Origin: Planobispora rosea
GTDB lineage: Bacteria; Actinomycetota; Actinomycetes; Streptosporangiales; Streptosporangiaceae
Assembly: GCF_014648175.1 (NCBI RefSeq)
Contig: NZ_BMQP01000026.1
Coordinates: forward strand, 53,303-117,302
Reading direction: 5' to 3'
Length of the DNA: 64,000 nucleotides
The position numbers and the translations under genes were made by a program. This document shows, in pieces, positions 1 to 7,608 of the stretch. The notes under the pieces are model-generated. The model ran no database searches. It saw nothing but the letters and a program-made list of their open reading frames with translations, and was not told where the DNA came from. Position 1 is the first letter of the stretch; each line of letters opens with the position of its first letter.

Positions 1-82
1 GCCGTCACAGACGTCACACAACCCGTTTCTGAATCACAGCAGTCCCCTGATCCGCTTGTGCATCAATGTCGGACCCCTACAA

Positions 83-107
83 GGTTTCTCTCCGTAGGAG
101 AGAAACC
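83..107. repeat. Perfect 11-bp inverted repeat
   Basis: The arms GGTTTCTCTCC (83-93) and GGAGAGAAACC (97-107) are perfect reverse complements around a 3-nt loop. A TAG that closes the reading frame of the downstream Rep-like gene spans the loop and the first base of the right arm. No U-tract follows. It could be a terminator, an operator or a scar where the left gene was clipped. Confidence 0.8.
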
Positions 108-238
108 CGCCCTTCCCGCGCGCGCGAGCGGCCCCGGCATCGCGGGCGCGCACCGCGGATCCGCCCGGCGCCTGGTCGCTGGCCGTCACGCCGGGCAGCA
201 AAACCGACGCCCTGGCCGCGGCCGCGGCGCTGCGGGCG

Positions 239-697
239 GTGAGCGTGGACCTGCGCCGCATCTCGGCCCGGCACCTGCGTCACCTGCTGGCGCCGTGGTT
301 TGCCGCCGGGTGGACGCCCGCCGATGTGCTGCACGCCCTGGATCACCTGCCTGATGGCCGCCCCTGGACCTTTGCCGGCCGGGTACGGCACGTGCCCGGC
401 TGGATCGGCCACCGGCTGGCCGCCTGGCGCGATGCCGACGGCCGGCCGGTGATCTCCAAATCCCAGCGTCTGGCCGCGGCCGCGGCCGCCGAGCGCGCCC
501 GCCAGGCCGCCCGCCGGCGCGAGAGCGAAGAGCGCTACGCGCGCAGTCTCGGCGGCCCGCGGCGCTGGGCTCCGCAGATGCCGCGGGCCGAGGCCCTGGC
601 CCCCGCCCCGGCGGTGCCGGCCGAGCCCAGCCCGCCGACCGCGGCCTGGCGCGCGGCGCGCGCCGCGCTGGCGGCCCGTCTGGCGGCCCGGCCCTGA
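239..697 (+). CDS. C-terminal part of a Rep/HTH-like plasmid protein, probably 5'-truncated
   Basis: The 152-residue product resembles the C-terminal region of helix-turn-helix or replication-initiator-like proteins of actinomycete plasmids. It has the block GWTPADVLHALDHLPDG near residue 24, then a WIGHRLAAW segment and an Ala/Arg-rich helical tail. GTG at 239 is the first usable start. Codon-like sequence in the same frame continues upstream to a TAG at 95-97 with no ATG or GTG, so the N-terminal wing and HTH part seem lost. The TAG touches the palindrome at 83-107. I infer a clipped replication gene. A short intact regulator is the alternative. Confidence 0.5.
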   Translation: MSVDLRRISARHLRHLLAPWFAAGWTPADVLHALDHLPDGRPWTFAGRVRHVPGWIGHRLAAWRDADGRPVISKSQRLAAAAAAERARQAARRRESEERYARSLGGPRRWAPQMPRAEALAPAPAVPAEPSPPTAAWRAARAALAARLAARP

Positions 698-721
698 CCG
701 TGTGAAAGCGAGTGCTTTTCG

Positions 722-1048
722 ATGACCTCCTCCCCCGAGCGTCCGCGATTTGGCAGCGTCGCCGAGGCCGCTGCGCATGCCCGGCAGATCCTGGCCGAGG
801 CCTCGCCCCGCGCCGCCGCCGTCATCCGCCAGCGCTCCGCCGAGCAGCGGCAGGGCAGGAACGAGCAGGACGCCAGGCGCTGGGCCGACATCGAGACCCG
901 GGCCGCCGCGGCAATCGAGCACGCCCCACGCCTGCAGGAAAGCTGGATGCCGCCGATCGACGATGAGCAGGCCGATGCACGTCAGCGCAACTTGGCGCGG
1001 GCGCGGGCCCGGGCCCGCCAGGAGCGCGCCCAGCGCCTCATCCAATGA
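722..1048 (+). CDS. Hypothetical protein, Ala/Arg-rich, 108 aa
   Basis: This follows the Rep-like fragment by 24 nt and could share its transcript. The product is helical and highly charged, with Arg/Ala/Glu repeats and a basic C-terminus (about residues 85-105), and has no catalytic motif, signal peptide or membrane segment. High third-position G+C supports coding. I do not recognise the family. The basic tail would suit nucleic-acid binding, but that is a guess. Confidence 0.6.
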   Translation: MTSSPERPRFGSVAEAAAHARQILAEASPRAAAVIRQRSAEQRQGRNEQDARRWADIETRAAAAIEHAPRLQESWMPPIDDEQADARQRNLARARARARQERAQRLIQ

Positions 1049-1179
1049 TCATCTTGGGGTGCCGGGCGCGGCCCGAGACCGCAGGGCACGCCCGTAGCGG
1101 GGCGGCTGCCGCGTTTTCGGGTGTCCTGAGCCCCGGGCTGCCGGCGACGCCCGCGCCGTGGCCCCGGAGCGGGAGTGGG

Positions 1180-1578
1180 TCACTGCGGTTGAGACGACGG
1201 CGGGTCGTCGGGCGGCGTGATGCCCTGGGCCTTCAGGTGCTGCAGGGCGACCTCTTTGAGCAATTGCAGCACCTGGCGCTCCCGTTCGTGCTGGCGCATG
1301 AACTCCTTCATGCGCCCGACGAACACCCATCCCTCATAGTCGCGGCCGCCCCAAAATGAGACCAGCTTGCGCCGGTGGCCCTCCAGGTCGTCATCGGCAT
1401 AGCGCGTCAGGTCCCAGCCGGTGCGTGCCAGCAACTCCTCCAGCGTGATCTCTCCGTGGTGCCAGGCCTGCACCGTCTGCAGCTGGGTGGCCACTACGAA
1501 GCCGGGGATATCACCCGGCAGCTGGCGCGCCAGCCCCAGCGCGGTCACGTGCTCTTCGACGCTGAGCTCTCTCCACAT
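1180..1578 (-). CDS. Hypothetical protein, 132 aa
   Basis: I chose the ATG at 1578 (MWRELSVEEH). The longer reading frame upstream is Arg/Pro-rich shadow sequence and runs into the GntR gene. The product is soluble and mostly helical, with a Trp-containing central part (QAWHHGEITLEELLARTGWD) and a charged C-terminal helix rich in Glu/Arg/Gln. No known domain is recognised. It lies 3' of the GntR regulator on the same strand with a 128-nt gap, so it may be part of that operon. Confidence 0.6.
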   Translation of the reverse strand: MWRELSVEEHVTALGLARQLPGDIPGFVVATQLQTVQAWHHGEITLEELLARTGWDLTRYADDDLEGHRRKLVSFWGGRDYEGWVFVGRMKEFMRQHERERQVLQLLKEVALQHLKAQGITPPDDPPSSQPQ

Positions 1579-1706
1579 TCCGGATATTCGATCACACGAG
1601 TGGTCCGACCTGGGCCGTCCCGTACAGATGTCAGCGCGGGAGCGGGATCGGGCCGCACCGCTCGTCGCGAGACGATGGCTGCGGCCTGGGCCGCCTGCCG
1701 TGCCGC

Positions 1707-2486
1707 TCAGAGGCGATGGCTGTAGGACCACAGAAAGCGGTGCCCGGCATAGACCAGGCGCGCGTGCTCGAGGGCGTGGCCGTTGTGGCCGCGGGCGATG
1801 CGGCACACCTCCATGACCGGCTCAGCGCCGGCCAGCTGCAGCAGCGTGCGCTCGGCGTCGGTGGGCGAGCGCGTCAGCAACTGCTCGGTGACGGCCGCGG
1901 GGGCAAGACCGTGCGCGGCCAGCACCTCGAAGGCGTGCTCGCGCTCGCCGTTGTTCTCCAGCGCGGCCGCCAGGGCGGTGCCGGCCAGGTGTTCGGGCCG
2001 GTAGTGGGTGATAAGGAGGCAGGCCGGCGCGCCCTGGTGCGTGAGGAGCGCGGTGCGCTCGTATACCGGGGCGCCGACGGGGAGGGCGAAGACGGCGGCC
2101 AGGTGCGTCTCGGCCGGCGCCGTGCGCGCGCCGCGGAAGCCGGCGGCGCGCGGCGGGCGGTCGTTGGGCGCGGGCGGGCCCGGGGATGCGGCCTCTTGCC
2201 GGGAGACGCGGCTGTAGCGGTCCGGGCTCAGCGGCAGCCGCTCGGCACGCGGGCGCACGTAGGTGCCCGAGCCGGGGCGGGCCATGGCCAGGCCGTCGGC
2301 CACCAGCAGGCCCAAGGCCCGGCTGGCGGTCTCGCGCGCGACGTGGTGCTGGACCTGCAGCTGGCGCACCGAGGGCAGGCGCGTGCCCGGGGCCAGGCGG
2401 CCGGCGGTGATGGCGGCGCGCAGGCCCGCGGCGATCTGCTGGGCGCGGCCGTCGGGCACGATGCGGGCGTCGGGCATGGCCTCCAC
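1707..2486 (-). CDS. GntR-family transcriptional regulator with UTRA-like domain
   Basis: The 259-residue protein has an N-terminal winged helix typical of GntR (about residues 10-78: AITAGRLAPGTRLPSVRQL, then ETASRALGLL and GSGTYV). After a Pro/Arg-rich linker comes a C-terminal UTRA-like ligand domain (about 120-255) with the pattern VYERTALLTHQGAP. Such proteins bind palindromic operators and release them on binding a small molecule. It is divergent from the SsgA-like gene. Two TCCTAGGA-centred palindromes lie in the shared 88-nt gap, so it probably represses itself and that gene. ATG 2486 or ATG 2477 could be the start. The inducer is unknown. Confidence 0.88.
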   Translation of the reverse strand: MEAMPDARIVPDGRAQQIAAGLRAAITAGRLAPGTRLPSVRQLQVQHHVARETASRALGLLVADGLAMARPGSGTYVRPRAERLPLSPDRYSRVSRQEAASPGPPAPNDRPPRAAGFRGARTAPAETHLAAVFALPVGAPVYERTALLTHQGAPACLLITHYRPEHLAGTALAAALENNGEREHAFEVLAAHGLAPAAVTEQLLTRSPTDAERTLLQLAGAEPVMEVCRIARGHNGHALEHARLVYAGHRFLWSYSHRL

Positions 2487-2495
2487 CTTAGCGAA

Positions 2496-2510
2496 AGTGT
2501 CCTAGGACGT
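2496..2510. promoter_or_regulatory. Operator-like palindrome 1 (TCCTAGGA core)
   Basis: AGTGTCCTAGGACGT carries the palindromic core GTCCTAGGAC. It lies about 10 nt upstream of the GntR start, suited to autoregulation. It shares 14 bases with the second site 45 bp away. Confidence 0.65.
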
Positions 2511-2538
2511 TGACGATCAGCGGAATGCCTCCTAAGGT

Positions 2539-2558
2539 CAAGTGTCCTAGGACGCTTG
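2539..2558. promoter_or_regulatory. Operator-like palindrome 2 (TCCTAGGA core)
   Basis: CAAGTGTCCTAGGACGCTTG is a 20-bp palindrome with one mismatched base pair. It ends 16 nt before the start of the SsgA-like gene. The two cores are 45 bp apart, roughly four helical turns, so two GntR dimers could sit on one face. Confidence 0.7.
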
Positions 2559-2574
2559 ATCGTTAAGGAGTGAC

Positions 2575-3051
2575 ATGACTGCGATCCTTGAGCGGCTCGT
2601 GGCGCGCTCTCCCCAGGGCGGCGTCTACGAGGCCCGGGCCTTCTTCGACTCCGGTGACCCGTTCGCCGTGCAGCTGCACTTCCGCCTGCCCTCCGATGCT
2701 GATGATCACGGCGGGCGCCCCGAGCCGGCCGATCCCGATGCGGCCGAGACTTCCTGGACGGTCTGGCTGCTGGCGCGGGATCTGCTGGCGCTCAGCCTGA
2801 GCCGGCACCTGCGCGCCCTGGACGCGCCGGTCGGCGACGGCCAGATCAGCCTGGGGCCGGCAGAAGATGACGCCTACCTGGCCGTGGTGCTGTATCCGGC
2901 CGATCCGCGTCTGCGGGCCGAGGTGCACATCCGGCGGGCCGAGCTGGTGACCTTCCTGACGCGCAGCGCGCACCTGGTGGCCTTCGGCGCCGAAAGCCAA
3001 TACCTGGACTTCGATGCGATGGTCCGGGCGCTGCTGAAGGAATCGGCCTAA
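2575..3051 (+). CDS. SsgA-like sporulation/cell-division regulator (SALP)
   Basis: The 158-residue product matches the SsgA family of sporulating actinomycetes. It has the hallmark EARAFFDSGDPFAVQLHF (residues 19-36), then TVWLLARDLLAL, and a C-terminal block with ELVTFLTRSAHLVAFGAE. These small chaperone-like proteins control septum placement and peptidoglycan remodelling through FtsZ and PBPs. ATG 2575 has AAGGAG 4 nt upstream. The family is unique to morphologically complex actinomycetes and strongly suggests the host type. A copy on a mobile element under GntR control could adjust host sporulation; this is inference. Confidence 0.85.
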   Translation: MTAILERLVARSPQGGVYEARAFFDSGDPFAVQLHFRLPSDADDHGGRPEPADPDAAETSWTVWLLARDLLALSLSRHLRALDAPVGDGQISLGPAEDDAYLAVVLYPADPRLRAEVHIRRAELVTFLTRSAHLVAFGAESQYLDFDAMVRALLKESA

Positions 3052-3280
3052 CGGCCCCGGCCGCCTCCCGCACCGGCCAGGACCGGCCGGGCGCCGGCCC
3101 CGCGCGCTGCCATCACTAGCGCCGATCCCCGCCCCGGCGCCGCTGCCGCACCCTGGGCGAGGCCGGGCCGAGCGCGGCAGCGGCCGCTGCCGCGCTCCTG
3201 GGGAGCACGATGCCCGTGCGCGGCCCCCACCCCTTAGTGACTAAAGTTGTCAAAGTCTTCCATGACAGGAGACAAGTAGC

Positions 3281-3295
3281 TATAACTGGCGCATG
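3281..3295 (+). promoter_or_regulatory. Putative leaderless promoter -10
   Basis: TATAAC (3281-3286) is followed by exactly six bases and then ATG at 3293, so transcription would begin at or near the start codon. No ribosome-binding sequence precedes that ATG, which fits a leaderless mRNA. The preceding 40 bases are unusually A+T-rich for this window. Confidence 0.45.
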
Positions 3296-3559
3296 ATCTC
3301 ATCTGACGGCGCATCCTTCACCGTAGAGGGCGAGCTGGCCCAGGCCGTGGCCGCGGTGGCCGACGACGGGCTCAGCGCCTCTCCCTTCCGGCTGACCACC
3401 GCCGACGGCGCCAGCGCGGTGGTCATCTCCGAGGAGCTGCTGCTCATTCTGATGCGCGCCGGTGACCAGCTCGCCGAGCACGGGCCACCGCTGACGATCG
3501 AAGAGCTGACGGCCTTGGTCAACCAGCCGTCTGGACCGCCGGCGGCGGGCGATGGCTGA
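3293..3559 (+). CDS. Small Phd/YefM-like antitoxin candidate
   Basis: The 88-residue protein has a central strand-turn-strand and helix of the kind seen in Phd/YefM antitoxins (FRLTTADGASAVVISEELLLILM, in two parts around residues 32-54), with a disordered acidic or Pro-rich C-terminus. It overlaps the next gene by 8 nt (ATG 3552 inside its end), so the two are translationally coupled like an antitoxin-toxin pair. No Shine-Dalgarno is visible and a leaderless promoter is likely. The similarity is weak and judged by eye; an unrelated small partner protein is the alternative. Confidence 0.45.
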   Translation: MISSDGASFTVEGELAQAVAAVADDGLSASPFRLTTADGASAVVISEELLLILMRAGDQLAEHGPPLTIEELTALVNQPSGPPAAGDG

Positions 3560-5636
3560 GGACCAGGGGCGCGAGGTCGGCCCGTGGCAGCACACTGCGG
3601 AGCGCACCTGGGGGGATGGCACCCCGGATCTGTTCGCCCGTCCGGAGCGGCGGGAGATCGATCCGGACGCACGCCAGTTCCGCGAAGAGTCCATCGTCGC
3701 CGACCGCAGCTATCGCCCCCCGCCTGTCAGCGTCGAAGCGCGCGGGCCGCGCCGCGACCTGCTGGTGGAACGCGCGGCCTTGGCCGACATCAACCAGCTG
3801 CCGTCTGAGGACCGGTTACGGGTCGTGCAGCACCTGCAGGCCCTGGCCTGGGATCTGCCCGGCAGCCACGGCCTGCCGGTCCCCGGCCTGCCGACGATCG
3901 GCCGAAGCTGGCGGGACTCGCCGTTCGCGCTCATCACCCGCGGCCCAGACGATCAGCAGCGGGATGTGTTCCAGCGGCGGCTGCGCGCGGCGCTCAGCCC
4001 CGCCCCGCACAACGACATCACCGTCGTCACCCAGGTCGAAGCCGACCTACGCGCGCTGCCCCGCGAGCTGAAGACCCCGGCTCTGCAAGCGATCGATGCC
4101 CTGGCCCAGGCCCCGGCTGAGAAATTGAAGACCCACGAGCGCGTCCATGCCCACGCCGACGGATTGACCGGCAGGGTGCGCCTGCTGCCCCTGGGCGAGC
4201 ACCACAGCCTGCTCTACCACCACCAGCCGCCGGCCTGGGGCGCCGGCCCGGCCCCTGCCGAGCTGCCCGACAAGACGCTCGGCGCGTTTTCCGCCCCGCG
4301 CCGCCCGGCCGAGGCCCTGCCCGGCCGCGGCACCGTGCAGCTGCTGGCGGTGTGCGCCAACCGCGCCGAGGACGGCCCGACCGAGTTCGCCCGGCTGGCC
4401 GAACAGCGTGCCACCCCGCTGCCGCACGGGCATCTGATCTACCGCACGGTGGCCGACTACGCCTCCCCCACCGGATGCGAGGCCGTGCAGGTGCTGGCCG
4501 TGCAGACGGGCGCGCGTGTGGATGCCGATGCGCTGGCCCAGCGGGTGGATGCCCTGCAGGCCAGCATCAGCGCCCACCAGCAGCGCACCGGCGCCGCCGT
4601 ACGGCTGCCGTATGCCCCCGACGCCGCGGTGGTGCCCGTGGCCAGCCGGCACGCCGCCGATGACGGCACCGCGCCGCAGCGCCCGGCCCGGCTGGCCGCT
4701 CCTGCCGCGGCGGCCACCGAGGGCTTCGACAACAACCTCGCCCGTGCCCTTCCCGCCGGGCGCCGCTGGGACTTCGTCGTGCACCCGCGGGCTGTGGAGG
4801 AGCTGCGCGCGCTGCCTGCACAGGCCAAGGCGGCGGCCTTTCGCCAGCTGCAGGACCTGGCCGTCTACGGTCCCAGCGACCGCGACGTCAAACGCCGCCC
4901 GCCCGGCCAGCCGAGCCCGCCCAGCCCTGCCAGCCTCCAGGCCGCCCGCGACTTCGACCTGTCTGGCTTTCGCCCCCGCTATGTGCCCGGAGACGACGGC
5001 ACCCCCACCCACCAGATCATCTACCGGGCCATGCCCCAGCCGCCCATCTCCCGCCAGCGCGGCCGCCGCGACGGCCGGCCCCAGCGCGTCACCGGCGCCG
5101 GCGAACGCATCGCGGTGCCGCTGAGCATCCCCGACCCCGGCAAGAACGCCGACCTGGAAAAGATCCTGGCCTTCCACAAGCCGCCCGCGCCTCTGGACGG
5201 CAGCCGCGATCCCGACTCGCGCCCGCTCATCGTCATCGCCGCGGTACGGCCCTGGCCCCACGACCCGGACGCGATCGCGGTCGTCGCCGATCGCTCGCCC
5301 AAACTCAACCGGGAATTCCTGGCCAGCAAGCAGGCCCGTCCCCCCCGTGCCGAGCCGGTCGAGCCCGGCCCCGCCTACCAGGTCACCGCCCCGGCCCCGG
5401 CACGCGACAGCGGCACCTTCCAGCAGCAGGCCGAACGCGTAGACGAACTGCGCGAAGCGGAGTGGAAACGCCGAGGCCAGCAACGACCCGGCGGCCCCGG
5501 GCGCCAGCAGGCCGCCACGCGGCGCTCGGCCACCGCCGCGGCGGCCCCGGCGCCGATCCCGCCCCAGCAGCGGCCCACCCCCGCCCCGGCCGTCCCGCAA
5601 GCGCCCACCCGCTCGGCACCCCAGCGCGGACGCTAA
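3552..5636 (+). CDS. Large protein with repeated RelE/ParE-like units
   Basis: The 694-residue protein contains at least two, probably three, RelE/ParE-type segments. They show a strand, a helix ending in the motif LRALP, a helical hairpin, then an R-V-R strand and a hydrophobic strand with VLAV or VIAAV. The clearest starts are near residues 155 (ITVVTQVEADLRALP) and 406 (DFVVHPRAVEELRALP). A degenerate copy starts near 69 (LLVERAALADINQLP). Matching C-terminal strands are LLAVCANR (264-271), VQVLAVQTG (312-320) and LIVIAAVRP (559-567). The last 95 residues are a Pro/Ala/Gln-rich tail. RelE-like toxins are usually about 90 residues alone; a fused array is unusual. Function could be ribonuclease toxin, gyrase poison or a non-toxic scaffold. 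Confidence 0.5.
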   Translation: MAEDQGREVGPWQHTAERTWGDGTPDLFARPERREIDPDARQFREESIVADRSYRPPPVSVEARGPRRDLLVERAALADINQLPSEDRLRVVQHLQALAWDLPGSHGLPVPGLPTIGRSWRDSPFALITRGPDDQQRDVFQRRLRAALSPAPHNDITVVTQVEADLRALPRELKTPALQAIDALAQAPAEKLKTHERVHAHADGLTGRVRLLPLGEHHSLLYHHQPPAWGAGPAPAELPDKTLGAFSAPRRPAEALPGRGTVQLLAVCANRAEDGPTEFARLAEQRATPLPHGHLIYRTVADYASPTGCEAVQVLAVQTGARVDADALAQRVDALQASISAHQQRTGAAVRLPYAPDAAVVPVASRHAADDGTAPQRPARLAAPAAAATEGFDNNLARALPAGRRWDFVVHPRAVEELRALPAQAKAAAFRQLQDLAVYGPSDRDVKRRPPGQPSPPSPASLQAARDFDLSGFRPRYVPGDDGTPTHQIIYRAMPQPPISRQRGRRDGRPQRVTGAGERIAVPLSIPDPGKNADLEKILAFHKPPAPLDGSRDPDSRPLIVIAAVRPWPHDPDAIAVVADRSPKLNREFLASKQARPPRAEPVEPGPAYQVTAPAPARDSGTFQQQAERVDELREAEWKRRGQQRPGGPGRQQAATRRSATAAAAPAPIPPQQRPTPAPAVPQAPTRSAPQRGR

Positions 5637-5663
5637 CGATCCGACCACCCACTCCCGTGATCC

Positions 5664-5710
5664 GATCCGGCGGCCGGTGCCCCCTTTTCGGGGGCACCGG
5701 CCGCCGGATC
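5664..5710 (+). terminator. Perfect 21-bp hairpin terminator
   Basis: Arms 5664-5684 and 5690-5710 are perfectly complementary around a 5-nt TTTTC loop, 28 nt after the RelE-like gene. There is no downstream U-tract, as is common for actinomycete terminators. Confidence 0.8.
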
Positions 5711-5765
5711 AGGCAAGGAGGCAGGGGGGACGCTGCGGTGGAGGGGGTTGTCGTCCCGACTGCTT

Positions 5766-5945
5766 GCAGGATGCGGCCCCGGCATCGGGCCGCAAGGCGG
5801 GCGGAACCCCCCGCCCGCTCATGATCTTTTGCGCCCTGCGCCGTTGACACCCTCTCCCGGGCGGTGACGGGCGCAAAACATCATGACCGGGCGGCCGCCC
5901 ACCATGCCCCCCGAGCCTTCCGGGGCCGCTGCCAGCAGTCGTTCG
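5766..5945. repeat. 180-bp dispersed direct repeat, copy 1
   Basis: This matches 46401-46581 in the same orientation with roughly a dozen differences and a 1-nt indel by eye. At its centre is a 26-bp inverted repeat with two mismatches (5811-5836 and 5869-5894) whose inner arm reads ATGATCTTTTGCGCCC. A TTGACA-like hexamer lies between the arms. A small GCGGCCC/GGGCCGC hairpin precedes it. It sits just upstream of ssb. It has no coding signal. Candidates are a MITE-like element, a recombination site or a replication/partition site. Confidence 0.8.
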
Positions 5946-6002
5946 GGACGACAACCCACCGCCACCCCGGCGGTGAACCCGAGAACTGGAAAGGTGCGCA
6001 TC

Positions 6003-6527
6003 ATGGCCGCTGGAGACACCTCGATCACCATCGTCGGCAACCTCGTCGACAACCCGGAGCTGCGCTTCACCCCCTCGGGGCAGGCGGTGGCCCGCTTCCG
6101 CGTCGCATCCACTTCGCGCTTCCTGGACAAGACCACCAACAAGTGGGAGGACGGCGACAGCCTGTTTTTGACCTGCAACGTCTGGCGGCAGCAGGCCGAA
6201 AACGCGGCCGAGACCCTGCAGCGCGGCATGCGGGTCATCGTCTCGGGCCGTCTCAAGCAGCGCTCGTATGAGACCAAGGAAGGCGACAAGCGCACCGTCT
6301 ACGAGGTCGAGGTCGACGAGGTCGGTGTCTCGCTCCGTAACGCCACCGCCAAGGTTAACAAGACCGTCCGCCAGGGCGGCAGCTTCGGCCCGCCGGAGTG
6401 GAACGCCGCCACCCCGCAGCGGCCGTCGGCCGCCCCGGCCGGTGAGGCTCCGGCCGAGGACCCGTGGGCCACGGGCAGCAGCGCCGTCGCAGGGCCGGAC
6501 GACTTCAGCGACCAGCCGCCGTTCTAA
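6003..6527 (+). CDS. ssb: Single-stranded DNA-binding protein
   Basis: The 174-residue protein has a bacterial SSB OB-fold (about 1-112: SITIVGNLVDNPELRFTPSG, LTCNVWRQQAENAAETL, RVIVSGRLKQRSYE), a flexible linker and the acidic tip DDFSDQPPF that docks partners such as helicases, RecO and DprA. It coats ssDNA during replication, repair and transfer. ATG 6003 has GGAAAGG upstream. It is single-cistron: a repeat precedes it and a terminator follows. A second, element-encoded SSB is typical of plasmids and conjugative elements, whereas the chromosomal ssb normally lies between rpsF and rpsR, which are absent here. Confidence 0.95.
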   Translation: MAAGDTSITIVGNLVDNPELRFTPSGQAVARFRVASTSRFLDKTTNKWEDGDSLFLTCNVWRQQAENAAETLQRGMRVIVSGRLKQRSYETKEGDKRTVYEVEVDEVGVSLRNATAKVNKTVRQGGSFGPPEWNAATPQRPSAAPAGEAPAEDPWATGSSAVAGPDDFSDQPPF

Positions 6528-6530
6528 GCC

Positions 6531-6562
6531 CGCGGCCCTGCCCCTGAAGGGGCAGGGCCGCG
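6531..6562 (+). terminator. ssb terminator
   Basis: CGCGGCCCTGCCCCT and AGGGGCAGGGCCGCG are perfect complements with a 2-nt loop, followed by CTTGTTT. It starts 3 nt after the ssb stop codon. Confidence 0.85.
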
Positions 6563-6660
6563 CTTGTTTCACCCCCGATCAAGGGCTGTGCCGCAGATCC
6601 CTCCGGTACAGCCCTTTTGCCATGTCGCCTGCTGGCCACCGTTGATCTGCTGGAGTCGCC

Positions 6661-7269
6661 ATGACCTTCCGCCCCCCACCTGCGCGTGAACAGTGCATCA
6701 CCGCGCTGTCGCAGTTGGCCGCCCTGCTGCAGACCTGCCCCGACCTGCCCGCCCCGGCCTGCATCATCGTCACCCTGCCCTGCCGGAGCGTCGTCGACGC
6801 CGTCGCCGCCACGCTGGAGGAGCGCGGACTGGGCTACCTCGATTACCCCACCGCGAGCGGCCGGGCGATCACCGTCTACCGCGAAGGCGGCTTCGCCATC
6901 CGCTGGCAGTCCCCGCCCGATCACCGCCTCATCGCCGACGCCGTCGCGCCCGCCGCCTGCACCGACGGACCGGGCAACTGCCCTCCGGCCCCGCCCTTCG
7001 ACGGCGCCGGTCTGTTCTGGGACAACTGCGACAACTACGCCATCACCACCAGTGTGGAAGCCGACGGTAGCGGTCTGTCCAGCAAGGACCTGCACTGCTG
7101 CAGCGAGTTCGGTGACGTCACCGGCGCCAGTGTCCTGATCGCGATCTCCAAGGGCGGCCGCTGGCAATGGCAGTGCATCGGCTGCCGAAAGGAGATCACG
7201 AGCTTCGGCCACTGTGATCCCTGCGCGCAAAACGATTCCTGGCTGAGCACCCCACCCCCACCCCAGTAA
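6661..7269 (+). CDS. Hypothetical protein with C-terminal Cys cluster
   Basis: The 202-residue product is soluble. Its C-terminal third is Cys-rich (LHCCSEF, WQCIGCRK, HCDPC), which would suit a zinc ribbon. ATG 6661 follows a weak GGAG (6652-6655). No family is recognised. It lies between the ssb terminator and a 339-nt gap, so it is probably transcribed alone. Confidence 0.7.
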   Translation: MTFRPPPAREQCITALSQLAALLQTCPDLPAPACIIVTLPCRSVVDAVAATLEERGLGYLDYPTASGRAITVYREGGFAIRWQSPPDHRLIADAVAPAACTDGPGNCPPAPPFDGAGLFWDNCDNYAITTSVEADGSGLSSKDLHCCSEFGDVTGASVLIAISKGGRWQWQCIGCRKEITSFGHCDPCAQNDSWLSTPPPPQ

Positions 7270-7608
7270 CCGCAGATCACGCTCTGCCCCTTCACCCGCT
7301 GGCAGCCCGGATCCGCAAGGGCTTTTCCCTGGAGACCGGGCCGCCAGCGCGGCGCGTTGCCCGCGCTGACAGCCTGCTCCCCTGCCACCGTCCAGTGCGC
7401 AGCCCCGGCGCCGAAGGAACACGGCGGGCCACCCTAGCCCGTCGTACCGCTAGCTATCGCCTATGGGCGTCGTTTCGGAATCCGCCCTCCACCCTCGGTC
7501 ACCTCGCTTGACGGACGTGCCCTGGTCACCCGGCATCGCCTGGGACCAGGAACCGGCCTATCGCTCACGGACACGTTACCCCGCCGACCTTTCCCCGGAG
7601 GATTTCGC
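7270..7608. other. Intergenic region before the six-gene cassette
   Basis: No convincing gene is present. The region presumably holds the cassette promoter; TTGACG at about 7509 is a possible -35 without a convincing -10. It ends with CCCCGGAGG 6-8 nt before the hydroxylase ATG. Confidence 0.5.

Noticed and set aside
4047..5648. A 533-residue reading frame on the - strand
   Set aside because: It mirrors the RelE-like gene and is Gly/Arg-rich with no motif; it is a shadow in very high G+C DNA.
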